From the NCBI GenBank assembly GCA_022266195.1, contig WHVY01000004.1:1195501-1259500 (forward strand): 64,000 nt of DNA, read 5' to 3'. The stretch comes from Tetranychus cinnabarinus (taxonomy: Eukaryota > Arthropoda > Arachnida > Trombidiformes > Tetranychidae). Shown piece by piece: positions 1-15,053 of the stretch (positions are counted from its first letter, which is position 1; every line of letters begins with the position of its first letter). The translations under genes and the position numbers were made by a program. The notes under the pieces were generated by a model. The model was not told the DNA's origin. It made no database searches and was given only the letters and a program-made list of their open reading frames with translations.

Positions 1-3000
1 AATATGGAAAATATTTTTTCTTCCTTTTCTCAATTCTACAAAAAAAATGTTCATTCAGAGACTGAAAAGATTTGTTGAAATCGGAATCTAGTCAATCTTT
101 TAATCTCCTTTTTCTGGTCCAGTTTTTAAAAGTGAATAGCAATGAATTAAAGTTGTGATAATTCAACCAGAATGGATAATTTTGTTAGGAAATTACATTT
201 TTTTTGCCTGAATTGAATCTGAATTTAAAATTAATTTGCCAATTTTACCTCAAACTCATCATAAAGATAAAGATAATTGTTTAATTAATTTTTTAATTAT
301 GATCAATGTGTTTTGTAAAGCGCGCTTATATAATTTAGGCGCTAATCTCGATGGGTTACTACGGGTTACTGAATCATCTGATTTTGTGAAAGTAAAATTG
401 CTTAATTGATTGCTAAATGAGTCTAAATTTAATTTCTAGGTAAATGTAATAATTATAAAAGTGTTTAACCAACTTTAAATGAATAGTCTCTTCATTCGTA
501 AAGGTAATGAAAGACAATATAATTCATTTGGGGAACTATTTCGAAATATTAAACATTCGTCTTCTTAAATTGGTAAGTAAACATTAACTTTGCTTCTGAA
601 TATTTATTAATTCATAGTTTTGTCTTCTTTCTCAAGAGATTATTTTAAACATGAACCTGTGACATTTTGGTACTGGCTAGAGGTGATACTATTATAAGAC
701 TTGGGATACTTGGACGTGGATCAAACCTGTGAAAAGATACAAATTGCTTGAGATGTCCGTTTCAAAAGAGACTAAAAATATCCAAGGATTGTTAATCATT
801 GAAAAATATTGCAAAAGTGCTCATTTGTTACAACAAGAGATGAAAAGTTTGTCTGGAGTGGTAAATAAATGATGGCAAAACAGTTTATATCTAATTTGGA
901 CAAAATGCATCTCAATCTTTGAATGGAAGCCAGGTGACATAATCTGGTTCATCAGAACAGTAATCAGCAACGGTTTAACAATGATTACAAGACAAAGCCT
1001 AAAATTCATGGAAATATAATCTGATAAAAAGTGGAAAAGGTAAATGTCTTAACCAAGAAGGATGGAACAATTGGAATAAAGCATCACAGGAGGAAAATGA
1101 TAGTTTCTCATCAACATGCACATTGGTTTTTGATCAGGCATTTTGATGTGTAAGGTGGGAAAAAAAGATGTAAATGAAGGGAAATATGGTGAAAAAGAGA
1201 AGCAAAAATTCCTTTTGAAAAAAGTGAATCATTGAAATACCTTATTGGTGTGTAAAATGATTTTGTAAAATTCATTTTTTCGTCATTCTGTGGCCAATTT
1301 AATATCATCACTAAACGTATTTCATATTAATATAAATTTTAAATTAAAATATGTTTATTTCAATATATTTGGCCCAGTTTCAGTTTAACCAAATCTGTTG
1401 AAAGTATTTTGTTCCATTTCACCATCTTCTTCATCATCATCACCCATTCTGAGTGCAATATTTATAGGTAAAGCAAATTGTAATATATTTCATATGTAAT
1501 TGTTCAACCTGTTTACACATTTACTTTCAATGATTCTCATTTTCATCCAGGAATCCTTTTTTTTCACTGCTTGTTACAACTGAATATGAAAAATGTTTTC
1601 CCAGTTTTCATCAAATTTTCATTTCATCACGCAACACAATTTCACACTTTTAACTCATTTAATACTCTTTATTAACGGTTATGATGACGATCATGGGAAT
1701 GATGCAGCTGTAACCTGTTGACTTATTGTTTTACTGTGTAAAAATATCACCCATTTGTTGACCTTATTTGAAAATGAATGAAACAAAAAGGGAATGAGTA
1801 AAATAACATTAAAAATTACATCTACTTGTAATACATATTTCATTTGCCATTAAACTCATTGTCTAATTGTATTACAATCAGCTTGATTCAATAAGGTTGA
1901 TTGTTGGATTGAAAAACAAAAGACTATTGATTGAATATTAATTTGAAAGTTTACCGGTCAAGGTAACAATCAAAATGAGCAACATTAACCATTCAATAGG
2001 TTGCCTCATTTAAACTGTTAATTGGATGTTTAAAGAGACGATGAAATGATGATGAACCAGAAAAGTCAAACTTGCATCTTGGTTAAGCACAATTAAATAG
2101 ATCTTATTTCAATTAATTTTCTTCATTAACATTTGCCCATTTTAACCTTCTTTTGCTTCATTTAATTGTATAATAGTAGACAATTAACAGCAAATACATT
2201 AGCGACAGAGTTAGTCAAGTTGATCAATAGAGTTCACAGGTAAAGACAATTATAAATTAAAGGTTAACCAGTTTCATTGAACAAACTGAATTACAATTTA
2301 TAACCAAAATGAAATTAATATTGTCCAATTGGGTTAACCAGAAAAAGAAGTCAATTTCTGGCAACAATTCAAATGTTAATTAGTCAAGAGAAGAGGAATA
2401 ATTATTAAAATTAAATTTACTCTTTTACCTTACAATAAGCTTTAAAGTTGAAATTGAAATGATAAATTAAATAGCAATTTAGTTGTAATCAAGTTTTAAC
2501 ATGAATTCACTTTTACAATGGAAACTGTAAATTGAATGAAGGTTTGTCATTTAAACATAATCAAATTTGATTGAAGCGCAAAATTGCCAATTCATTTGTT
2601 GATCATTCTGTTGTTAATAGTTCACAATTTAAATTGCAAACCATTATAATCAGAAATGATTTGATATGAAAAAGATTGCAAGTGAAATTAAGTGTCAAAT
2701 GTCACTTTGAGTAAATCATAATTTGCTGCTGGTAAATGAGAAAGGATTTTGTCTTTACCAGAATTTCCAGTCTTCTTCATCCATTCCTTTTCCACTGTAT
2801 TTTGGAGTGAAGATGAAGATGACAAAAAAAATGGTTCACTTTTTTTGCCTCTTAAGTCATCATCATCAGGATGAAATGAACATCATTAGAGCAAGGAATT
2901 CAGGCCAAATTTGGCTTCAAGTATAAGATGTTTTCACAGCTCGTTGAATGTTAAACTTTGCAAGATATTTTACTTTTTATTTCTGTCATTCCCTATGTAA

Positions 3001-6000
3001 ACTCATCTAAAAGTTGACAGTTGAATGTATTAAAAAAAGAAGCAAAAAAGTAAATCATATCTTAATATATAAACATATTTTACCCAAACTGTGTCATTAT
3101 TGAGATTATGAAAAGGCAACAAAAGTTGATTAACCATGAGATTCTGGAATAATGTTAATCAAAGACGCCAAACAAACAATTTGATGGATTGCCTTTCCTT
3201 TTGATTAATAAATCTTTCTCAATAACAATCAAGATTCTCATTGATCTAAATTCATTTTCAATCATTTTTTAAACCTTTTGTCTAAACTGTCTTTTCAATA
3301 TTCAACTTTACCCAAATGCAAATGATTAAGGAACCAGTTTGAGTTGGTCAATTGAAAAGGTTACAGTCAAGGGACTTGTTTAGGTAAACATTCATTTTAC
3401 TCAATTGAAGCAAATTAAGTTCATCATGATCAAATCAACTTTAGTCACCAAAGTAAATATCATTATCAATAGAGACGTATCAATTTCTAGGTACAATAAG
3501 CGTACAAACCGATCATTTGAGTCAAAAATCAATCTATAAGTTGACCTTTTTTTTCTTCCTGTAACTCAATAGTCAAACCAAATCAACTTTAACCACCAAA
3601 TTAATGATAATTTTTCAAAGGATCTTGGCCATTGAGTTTAATCAGTTTTCTCGTCAAATTATTAATGATCATTTTGCTGGTTAAACTTTAAGCTTTTGGT
3701 CAAGTTAACCAGTTAAACGTCAACGTTAAACCTATGAATCAAATGTGACATTAATTTCAATGTAATCCAGGCAAAAAAGGTTTTCCTTTTTTTCACCCAA
3801 TCATTACTCTGAATTAATTGTCGATGAAATAATTCAGTGAGAAATTGAGAGAAGGAAAAAGGTTGAGAAGTTGAGAATTGAAACAACATTGTGCTAAATC
3901 AACAAAAAGTTGACCTCTTTTCATGGGTTTCCCTTGTTGGATGTTCATTATTGTTGAAAAGCTGATCATCAAATTGTTTACCTCAATCTAGATATTGGTT
4001 ACATGATAATGATTACAGTAGTAAATGAACAAAAATGTGAATACACAAAGAATTGGAAGAAAGATGGAAAAGTCAAATGCAGATGAAATGGTTAACAGTT
4101 GAAGTTATACAAAAAAAAAACAGTTTACATGAAAGTCAATCTAGTGATTGCAAATGTAAACCTTTTTTTGCCTTTTTACTCATCTTTAACTGGGAAGATG
4201 CAAGTGAAGAGAGGATAAAGAGAGTGAAGATGAAAAGGATGAGAAAGTTGATAAAATACGATAAAATGAGAAACATTGAGAATCAACTGAATTGCTCTTT
4301 TTTGTTGATCAGAAAAGTGGAGAAGAAAAAGAAGATGAAAAAGTCTTGTAAATAATATAATGGTGTAAGGAAAAGATGAGAAAGAAGAAGATGATTGGAA
4401 TGATGAGAATAACTTTATCAGTTAACTGAACGTCTCCATGGGAACTTGAACATTTCAAAGGGACATATTAGATTTGCATAAAGAGGCAATCAACGATAAT
4501 ATATCTTCATGTGTGTGTTTCCTATTAAAATGGTGAGTTTACATCATTTACTGATTTGCATTATTGAGAGTGAAAGGATTGAAATGGGATTGTGATGAGA
4601 TTCAATTTGGTGAGTCCATTGATATGTAAAAACATACTGAACCAGCTTTGGACTCACCTAAAAGTCCTAAAGGCTTTCAATCTCTTTTTTTACATTAATT
4701 TAATTTTCCTTTGCATTCAATTTACAATGTTAAATCTGGCAAAATATGGATCATTGAGATTCAATGTACCTTGATGATGAACAAAACCTTTTCATGAAAA
4801 ATAGTTGAGATTACATGGCAAATTTACAGTGAATTACATTGAAAGAATTGCTTTTCAACCAGAAATTAGTAAATTTTCATCTCTTCATTTTTTCCACTCT
4901 TTTCTGGTTTAATCAACATTTTGACCAGTTTTCAATGATATCAATAATGAAAAGCTTGAAGCAACTTTAACATATTTAATTATTGAAAAGGTTCAACATT
5001 ATTAGATTATATTTGAACAAAATGATTCAATATTTCAACTTGCTTCAGGCTCAGCTTATTCTTGAACTTGATTAACAGAAACAATCATTTCTAGAGTAAA
5101 TAATTTCAATAACAATGATTGGGAAAGGTTAAACATTGAAATACTTTACAACATCTGAGACTTGTTTAGATGAAAAGGTTCATCAAATGAAATGCTGAAA
5201 AGATGCAAATTGATGCTCAAATCAGCCTTTTGCTTTTCTCTTTTTTTCATCTTCTCATCAAGTACACATTTTAAGTCTATTTTTGCCTCTTTCCTCTTCA
5301 TCTTGTCACCCACAGCATCTTCATCTTGAACATTTTTTATCTTCTTCTTCTTCATTCAATTCAACTCTTCCATCAACAATTGTTCATTCAGTTGTCTAGG
5401 TAAAAGTGATGAGAAAAAAGTAGTTTGTGAAAAAGTGAAAACTGGAAACCTTTAGATGATGATGACTTGGAAAAAAGCATTTAATCATTGTTACTTTTTC
5501 AAGTCAATCAACAAATTAGTTTGTTGATTGAAAAGGCCTTTTGAGTAGTTGAATAGGCGTGAAATAAGATAAACTCAAAATGATTTTCAACAGAAAAAAA
5601 TAGATGAGCAAAAAAGGATAATTCATGATCATGTTGATCATTTTCAACAACTTCAATATTAACAGTGAATTATGCTTTTTTCACTGTTAACATTGCTTTC
5701 CTTTCATGAACAGTTGAAGTGTAAGTGCAAAGATAACATTTCAAGATTAAAATACAAATGTTGCCATTATTATGAAGATACTTCAAGTTTCATTATTGTT
5801 ATTAAATATCATGGGAAAGTTATTCTTTTCATTGGAATCAATGAATTTCAGTTTTCCATTTTTTAACAACCAAAATGTTCGCCTAATGTTGAAGATGTAA
5901 ACAGAAGGAAAAGGGAAAATTGAAAAGTTTACATTGGCATGGAAAGTAAACATGTCATGATGAACATGGTGATTATCCTGATTATCATGAGGAAAGATCA

Positions 6001-9000
6001 ATGATCTAAACCGGAAAATGAAGATTCAAAGGATGTTCAGGTTTTGTTTTTCTCTCTGTTCATGTTCAAGGAAAGAGGAATGAAAATTGGAATGAAATTC
6101 AAGAATTGCTTGGAATGGATCAAAGAAATTATCAATTGATTCTCAATTTAACATTCATATCATGATGTGCGACTAATCAAAGTTTGAACACAAATTCAAT
6201 GAATAGATTTAGTGGCTGAACAAGTATAAATTAAGAACTTTTCAGGGAGAAAAATTCAACTCTTAATGAATAAAACTCTTAATTCTGTGTCAAAAGTTAA
6301 GAATATATTTAAAGCAGAATTGGTGAAAAATTTAATTCTTTTGATCAGTTAATCTTGAGATGCAAAATTAACTAAATGACTTGATCGATTAAAAGATTTT
6401 GAGACTTTTTGAATTCGACTGACAAGATTATTGGATCTTAATTTATATTTTCATCTGATGAAGTTACTATTGATATTTTCTGGTTACTCTGGACTTGATT
6501 CAGAACAGAAAATTTGTCAGTGAACTTCGAGGTTAAACTGAACTTTGAATATAATGAGATGGAAAGAGTTGAATGTTTGATGTGAAATAGGAACAGAAAC
6601 AATGATAACTCTTGAATTGAAAAGGTTGAGTTATTAAGGGTACAACGTGTTAAACATGGAAACGTCTTGTTTTACTTTTTACTTTTACTTTTCAATATAT
6701 ACTGAGGATGAGGATGAAGATGAGTAAAATGTAAGAAGTTTGCTTCAACATGAAAGAGGTTTTACTGGTTGAGGTTAATTCAAGAGGAAAAATGAATTGT
6801 TCAAAGTATCAAATTGTTAGTCTGGAGAAGTAAGAAAAGATGATGAAAAATTATGTTAATCATGATAAAGGATGAAAGAGGTAATTTACATGATGCTGAT
6901 GAGGTAAATCATGAGAATCGGCCTTTTTCAAGTTTTCTCAATAAAATCTTGTAAAATTAGGAACTTTCTTTTCAATTTTTTCCTCTTCTTTAACTTATTA
7001 CAATTGTGACTTATCAAACATATGAATCCAGATAAAAGCTAATGTTTGATGTAACAGAGTTAACAATTATATCTATTGGGTTGGAAGCAAATTCAATGGT
7101 AAAATATGCAAATTTTGGGTTCTTTTTGTGCTTCTTTTTTTGTTCTGCCTTACTTTCCTTCATTGACCTAATTGTTTCAGTCAGATAAATTGGTAAACAC
7201 TTGGAACACTGAGAGAAGAAAAGAATTGCAGGAAAAATTTTCAAACTTAATTAACTGTTCAATTGTTTGATTAGATGTGAAAATTTCATCGGGTTTCCCT
7301 TTTCTGGTTAATCTGTCAGTTTACTTAACAGATTAAAGTTGCAACTGGTCAAAGTGACATTTAGACAAAATTCTTGACCAAAGAAAACCCTTTTTCAGAA
7401 CAAATTTATTAAATTGTTATCATTAATCAACTTTCAATCTTAACCTAAAAACAAACCTCAAACCGAGACAAACCCAGACGAAACCAGGAAAAAAAATGTT
7501 TCCCTAAAAATATACATCAGAGCAACCATCATATCTGATATCAATAATTAACAGCTAACAGTGTAAGCGTAAATTGACCCAAAGATAACAATGGAAGAGA
7601 TTAATTTTTAATCAATCCATTTGATGTTAACTGTTATCATTAGAAATGTTAATCAGAAGGATTGAAGGGAATGAAAGATGTTTCAATGAAAAGATGGAAT
7701 CAGAAATGGACTTGGAAATGACTTGAAATTTGTCATTCACTTTTAAAGGTAAAGGTTGAGATTTTTGGGTTCATCTTTTAACCCAAACCAATGATTTCAA
7801 ATTTGGATAACAATTTGCTATTTGTTGTCATGTTGATCCTGTCATGGATCATGTTAGTCGCTTTACTTTGCATTCATTTTCTTCTTCTCTTTAATTCTTC
7901 TTCTATTCTATTCCATTTCTCTTCTCTTTTCAATGTTCAAGTCAATCTCATGACTCCCATGAGCTCAAATTTCAAAAGATCAACATTCAAGAGTTGCTTA
8001 CGTTATTTATGCACAGTTATTCATCTACATATAAATACACTGTACATAAAGTGAATGTTGGTTTTATAATTCAACTCAATGAAGAGGCACAAAAATATCA
8101 TTATAAAGAGCATGAAGGGAGTGAAACAGTCTATCCAAATATCATTATTACATTTAATAATAATATTATTATCACTATTATTATGTGAGAGGATCAACAT
8201 TCTGTCATAATATGAAACCAATTATTAAAGGTTGCAAAGCCTAAATTTGATATAAATATATAATAAATAATAAGTTGATTGTGCGCAACTAAAAACATAA
8301 ATACAATATTATGTCAAACAATGTGTACAAATATATCTTTAAATATATTATCAAAGAGCAAAGAGCAACAATTCGGACTCAATTTTTGTGTGTCTGGTTA
8401 AAGATACTTGAAATAACAGGGAAAAGGTAAATAATATTTCAATTTTTACCTTCATTTTATATTTCTTTTTTTGTTCATTTCTTTTCTCATCTTTTTGTTT
8501 CTCCAACAACTTTATACTTCAATGTAGTTTTGCTGGTTTCATTAGTAAACTCAATGTAAAAATGAGGTTAAACTTGTGTTGTTATTTTGCTGTGTTGTCA
8601 GTTTGACTTTTGGTAAATGAACAAAAAATGAGCAAATATAAGATGAAAATATTTTGTCAATTCAACTTTGAAAACATTGAAGATAAGGTAAAAAATGTCA
8701 ACTCTGTAATTTTTTGCCTTCATTTTAAAAATAATCAGGTGAGCTTAGGTTGTGTCTGTGAAAAGATGGAAAGATTACTTTGTTCAATTGAATACAATGG
8801 GTTTCACCAGTTTCATCAACAGTTAACATAATGTCAAGTCGACAGTTTGGTCAAAATAAAGGTCTAATCAAAGGTTAATCTTGAAAGATTAAGAAATTGT
8901 AAGTTCAAATATTGCATTGAAATCGCTGACTGACTTGTAAACTGGAATCGGGAATTACTTTTGTGATCCAAATGATTATTTTGGTTTGATTTCACTTCTT

Positions 9001-12000
9001 TTGAGCAGTTAAGGTTAACTAACATTGGTTCAAGAGGTGTTTGAAATGAAATGAAACAAAAGATTATCTGAATATTTTCATTGTTATTTTGACGAAAAAC
9101 TGTAAACGTTTCAAGTGAGTGAATTATTTAAATTTTCGGTAGTCCGAAGCAAACAGTAAATCAGTTTCTTCTTCATAAATTTTCGATCAAATTTGCATGT
9201 TAACGACCTCTCAGTCGATTCTTCATTTGGCCAAAAAGATTGAAGTCACAATATCGAGATATCTCCATCTCAGAGTTCATGTTGGGTGTCAAGGCTTTTC
9301 ATGTCGAAATTCATCATTTCATTGCACCAAAAAACTTGCAGTTACAACATTCAACTTCATCTTGACGATGATGAATTTATGCAATCGTCTGATGATCTTT
9401 ATCATGACCAGGAATGATTACAAAATACTGAGTTGCTCTGATTTGAAACTTCAAAAATTACAAAATCAACTTGAACCAAACATTATAAGAATGTTTGATT
9501 TCAAGATATGAAAGATGAAAGCTTGAAAATAGCGTTTTCAATTCCCAGTTAATATTGAAAGTAATGATCGAGTCAACATTAACTCTTGAACATTTGTTAT
9601 CAGCCAATCTTGAATGTTGAAAATGATGAATATGATTTTATCGTTTCAACAATACCTTTGATTAGTTTGGATAAAATATGAGCAAATTGCGTTCATGTTG
9701 AGTTCAATATTTATCATAATAATAATTTAATCTATTTCAATATGAAACTTTTTCCCCAAAATGAAATACATTTTTAGCCTTTGGATATGATGATAAAAGG
9801 AACGTAAAATAATGAAAAATGTTGACAATTAAATTAAATTTTTCTCTCTACTTTTCTTTCCTTCAATAATTGTTACAGTTTATTGAATTGAATGTAAAAC
9901 CAAGTAAAAAGGTAAATTATATTGTCAACTAATGGCATCAATTGGAATGAAAAGCTCAACGAAAATGAGCTTCGTTTATCATTAACATTATCATTATTAT
10001 TAAATAATATTAATTGTAGCAAATGTTTTCTTCAACATTATTTTGTTTCTGTTATCATGAGTTTGTTGTGTGTGTTAATTTAATAATAAATTCAATTATG
10101 GATGAAAAAAGGAAATCTAATTTCAACAGAAAGTTGCAGATGAAAAGCAAAATGCTAACGATTGGTAAACTGATAATAATAATAAAAGGACGAGCAACAA
10201 CAATCAAGACAAAAAGGAAAGGGTTTGTTTAATTAAATCAATGCAATAATAAATGATAATAATTACTGGAAATTAATTATTTCTAGATCAACCGTTAACT
10301 TGGTTAAATTGGATAATGGATTAGGAAACGAGAAAAGTAAATTGCTTTCTTGTGCTTTCTAATTAGTTATAAATATCATAACAGATACAAAAGTTAAACC
10401 CTGATATTTTATGCTCAGAGCATTTCAACTCCATCAAATTTTACATGATATCATGCTCGACTCATGGCTCAGTAATCATCAAGATCGTCCTTTTCATCTG
10501 TAAGTTTAGTCTTTGCACAATCTTCAAGGTTCGCATTCAATTGAATTTTGAAATTTTGAATAATCTCAATAATCTCAAAGTTTTTCAAACGTTTTCACAA
10601 TTCAACTGGAAGAGTTTATTTTCTGGTGAAATTTGTTTCAGAATTGCCATTGAAAATGGATTAATTGGAAATTTTCAATTCATCTTCTTATGAAAAGGTC
10701 AACTTGAAGATTGAGTTCGTTATCAAAGTTTCAGTTTTCAGCCTTGACACCAAGCAGGTCATCTGGGATCATTCACGGTTTGCTTGAGTTTCAGCTCAAC
10801 TGGATACACAATATTGGATATGAAAATTTGGTTGCAATCAACTTTAATCATGAAAGAATGCAAAGTTTCAATAACTAATTCTGAATAAGTTTTTCTTCTG
10901 TAAAAGACTAGAAGTGCATTATTGTATGCTATTAATACACCTTCACTTTCATGTTGAATTTGTAAAGCCATTGTAAACCTATTTATGTGTAATGAATCTT
11001 GAAGTTTTTTTAATAAACTCATTCAAACGAATCATAAGAACCTTTGTTAATCAATAATCAACCTGAGCTTTAATTCAAGTCAATTTTGCTCAATTCAGTG
11101 GCTCAAAAAAAGTCACTCTGACAAACTCAAGTTTTACCTTTCAATCAACTATCAACTCTTATTGATCATTAAAAACTGAAGCAAACAAAACAACTTGTGT
11201 TTGGTTAACAATCACAAGAAACTGTTAATTAATGTAAAATTGTTGTTGATTGGGAAAGAATTTCATTGAAAATTTCTTTCAATTAATTACAATTGGCTCA
11301 GATGATTGTTCAACTATGATGACATGTAAATAGTTGACTACAAATAACATGAAACAAGAATTTCTGGCGACATTAGAAAAGCTTAGATAATGAATAATGA
11401 ATTTTACTGTACAAATCCTTAGCAATCTTGAAACTGGAAATTTCATCAAATATTAATAAACTTGAAATAGCGATTTAAATATCGCCAGAATGTCAAAAGT
11501 CGCTTTGAAAATTTTGATTCTTATTGGGTTTGATTATCACTAAACAATAAGCAATTGTTCATCACAATTAAGCATCGAAATTGATTCTGGTTTATTTGGG
11601 TATTCAATAGACAACAATGAAAGAAGATGATGAAAAACAATTTTGTTTCCAATGTAATTAAAAGTGGGTTAATGTGAATTACTGATAACTTTTGCTGTGT
11701 TTACAATTAATTTGACAATTAATTGATTGTGTAAACAGAATTGAAAGTGAATCAAGACACCTTTAGGTAAATATCGTATTATAATTATTAGCTTGTAAGT
11801 GTAAACCAAAAGGTTTGGGTTGAGAGCAAGAAATAACCAGAAAATTGGATCCACTTTTGTGTTTTTATATTTTCCCTTTTTTTACTTTTACCCGATTAAT
11901 TGTACCATTAACCAGAGTAGATAATATCTGTTATCATTAAAACCATTATTGTTTGGTTACTATCATTGGATTGAATAATGATATTAATAAATAAATATAT

Positions 12001-12412
12001 AAATCCATATAAAATAGGCATTTATAAAGTATATAAGATTGTTATTTAAATGGATTTACACGAAAAGGTAAACACTAAATGAGATAAGAAATGATTCAAT
12101 TTTCATGTTCAACGCTTTGTTCAGGTTTAGAAAGTGATAATTTTGATAGTTGAATAGAGAGGAGAGAAAATTTGATTAATCAATGGATTGAGGTGAAAAT
12201 TAACTTTTCAACAATTTCATGATAATCTGGTAAAATGAATCAGCTAATTAGATTGGAAAGTTGAACAAGGCTTCAATAGAATAGTGTTTTTAATGTCACT
12301 TAAAAATCGATAATCCTTTTCTTCGACTATTATTAATCATTACATAACTCAGTGCTTGATAACCGCTAGTTATTGCGACTGATATTTTTGGTTATTAGCA
12401 CTAGTTATTTGA

Positions 12413-12434
12413 ATGGGTTTGTTAACAAACCCAT
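12413..12434. repeat. Perfect 22-base palindrome
   Basis: The half-site atgggtttgtt is followed directly by its exact reverse complement, giving an 11+11 base perfect palindrome inside the presumed PDE7 intron. Its role is unknown. It could be a foldback remnant or a dimeric protein binding site. Confidence 0.5.
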
Positions 12435-12588
12435 AGAGAGTTGAATGAAATAATTGAATTCAATTTTTGGTTAAATCCAACAAATCTTATCAATGAAGAA
12501 GAGATAAAATTTTTTAGCCATAAATTGACCAATTGTGTCTTCAGCTTTTACTTTCATTATGTAAGCTTTTTAAACAACTCTTGCTCGG

Positions 12589-12647
12589 TGATATGATAGT
12601 GAATACACTCGGGCTTCGCCCTCGTGCATCTAACCATCATATCACCT
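12589..12647. repeat. Nested hairpin with GC-rich tip
   Basis: An outer stem (ggtgatatgat with atcatatcacc) encloses an inner GC-rich hairpin cactcgggc-ttcg-ccctcgtg. In AT-rich surroundings this is compositionally unusual. It looks like a small folded element or the core of a miniature repeat. No function can be assigned from sequence alone. Confidence 0.45.
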
Positions 12648-15053
12648 CACAATCGTTGTTTAAATATACTTGTTTAATCACTTGTACTGAAGGTTGTAAA
12701 ATTGGGATAAAAGATTATCATGAAATTCTGTCTGTTTCTCTGTTTTATCATGTTTCGCCTGATGTAACCAATAAAGTACTGAGAAGAAAAGACCTAAAAA
12801 TTGTAGCTTTTTCCAGTTTATTTTCATTGTTTATTTTTAAGCTTACAAGGGAAACACATCTAAAACACAATCAAGTAACTATTGCTAATCCGGCTCATGA
12901 AAATTCACAATTGTTCAGAGTTGTTAACCAGAAACAAAGACTGAGTTCATTGATAGCAACTCGGTTTACTCAATAATCAATGTTGAGTGTCATTTAAGAG
13001 TTAAATTAAGAGGCATTTTCAAAATTTTGGTCATTGGGTTTGCATACAAATTAGCAACTCCAATCAACCTTGGCAATCAAAGTAATCATCATTTGATGGA
13101 TGTAATCAATTTTTCGTTCAACTTCAATGTTTGGTGATTTGAAAATTCCCTGGATTAGGAATGTTATTGAGGTAAATGGTAAAGATTGTTGACACAGATA
13201 ATAGCGTTAATCGATAGCTTATATTTTACTGGCAATAACCCAACTTTTATCAACATTGATTTTGTATCGGTGAAAAATTACCATCAATTGGTTTAATGGC
13301 TGGACACTGATCTTACATTTTTTTTGAGGCAAAAAAAGATTTTCTCACTAATTCGACATCAATTTTGATAAAGATTGAAGCTTATATCATTTGGGACTAG
13401 TGAAGGTGACCTCTGAATCTTTTGATAACTTCATGGAAAAGAAGCGGGATTTTCTGGTTAAAGGATAATGAAGGTTTACATGTTAAATGTTTTAAAATTA
13501 GCAGGTTTTATGAGTTGATGGGAAATGGGTTTGATTGGGTTTCTCTCTCATTGACTGGTCAACTATTGACTATCAATTGGTAAGTGTGAAAAGACTGTTA
13601 AGTGTCTTCTTCATGTAAAGCTGACCAGAAAATGATTAAATATCAATCATTTGGTGAATCCAATAGGGAAGTGATGAAGAACGTGAATTAAAATTACAAA
13701 TCAAATGTCTATGAAACACGTTTTGTATTGCAAGTCAATTAATGGTATCGATTCATTTTGATTGATTGTAAATTGTTGTTGATGATTTACGATAGCTTCC
13801 ACAATTCATTTTGATAGTTTATTTCCAATTGTTGGTTTAATTTCTCAAATTCGGTTAAATTGGCTGTTTCAATATTATCAAGTCAAAACATGTTTCTTAT
13901 TGTTGCTATCAAATTACTGATGATATTTTTACCAATTCTGGTTGACTTTAAATTTGTATAATTTTGTAGTTAATTTTTTTTTCAAATTTACTCCATTTAA
14001 TACAATGTCAGTTTAAATTGGATGGAACAAGGAAAATGGTTAAATTATTACAACTGATTTGTTACCAAACAACAATTTATTTTTACTCAGTTTTCTCGGT
14101 CTTAAGACTTATTGATTGTTCACCATTAAAATGGCAATAATAATGGCAATAAATCTGACGATAATCTGATAGATATTATTATTATTACTGTTGCTCATCT
14201 CCTTACCTTTACCTAATTGAATCCATCAATATTGACAGTTTAGCTCTCAATTAAAAGAGTCTAGTTTACAACATATTGGGTTAATCATGATGATCATCAT
14301 GAGATGTTTATGTATGTTGATAATGAATGGGAAAATCAATTAAAGACCACAAATTAACAGGTCTTTCAGACTTGATATCAGTGAGTTAAATTGATTAGAC
14401 AAGACAATAATATATAATAATTTAAACAGTTAAACATGATGATCAAATAGAGAGAGTAAAAAATGAGTGAAAAATAAAAGGTTGAGGTTGATCCAATGTA
14501 TTATATATGTTGTGTTGACGCAAATCTCATCAACATCATCATCTGACAATCTTCACCATTTAGTTCAATTTATTATGCCTGACCTGTTTTTAGATTTTTT
14601 TGCTTCTTCTTCTTCTTCTCCATCTTCTTGCTGTTCAACCATTCTTCAATATATAATAAAAATGTGAATATCTATTCCCTGTTTATACCATTGACTGTGT
14701 GTATGTCAAATTATTGTTCAGTGAAATATCATCAATGTCAACTTAAGTTAACATCATAACTAAACAATCAGCTTTGTTTTCTCGATTTGTCACGCAAAAA
14801 TTAACCAAGAAATGGTAGAAAAGAAAAGAATAATGAATAATATTGAAAAATATGATAATAATAGCCATAATGGTGATGGCAATGATGATGGCGGTGATGT
14901 TACGTTTATTGTTCAACAATAGGTTGGTTACTTGAATAATTTCAATAGTAAATGTAAAAGTTAGAGGAAAAGGTGGTTGTAAAGGTTTACTCAGGTTAGC
15001 CCAGGTCAGGTTGTGGGTAGGGTTGGACATTATTGGCAATAATGTAAACTTAC

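Larger units (their letters stand above)
1..15053 (-). other. Putative long intron of the PDE7-like gene, no supported exon
   Basis: The PDE7-like exon at 15054-15540 ends in a consensus gtaagt donor, so the remaining catalytic exons should lie to its left on the minus strand. I see no reading frame here with the HN-x-x-H or HD motifs of a PDE. The stretch is AT-rich with scattered short ORFs of low-complexity composition, so it is best read as a single intron of more than 15 kb, possibly running off the window. Exons shorter than about 60 codons could have been missed. Two patches (about 9.2-9.6 kb and 10.4-11.0 kb) look slightly more protein-like on the minus strand but are interrupted by stops. 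Confidence 0.55.

Noticed and set aside
4053..4355. 100-codon ORF, Lys-rich end
   Set aside because: The end is an A/G-rich low-complexity run; no family resemblance.
9197..9511. 104-codon plus-strand ORF
   Set aside because: Composition is ordinary for chance and there are no motifs; kept only as part of the weak patch note.
12533..12976. 147-codon ORF in the long intron
   Set aside because: No ATG start at the reported position (TTG), passes through the GC hairpin, no family features.
14743..15053. Extension of the PDE7-like frame to 14743
   Set aside because: Similarity to the family ends exactly at a gtaagt donor, and the extension becomes hydrophobic and low complexity.
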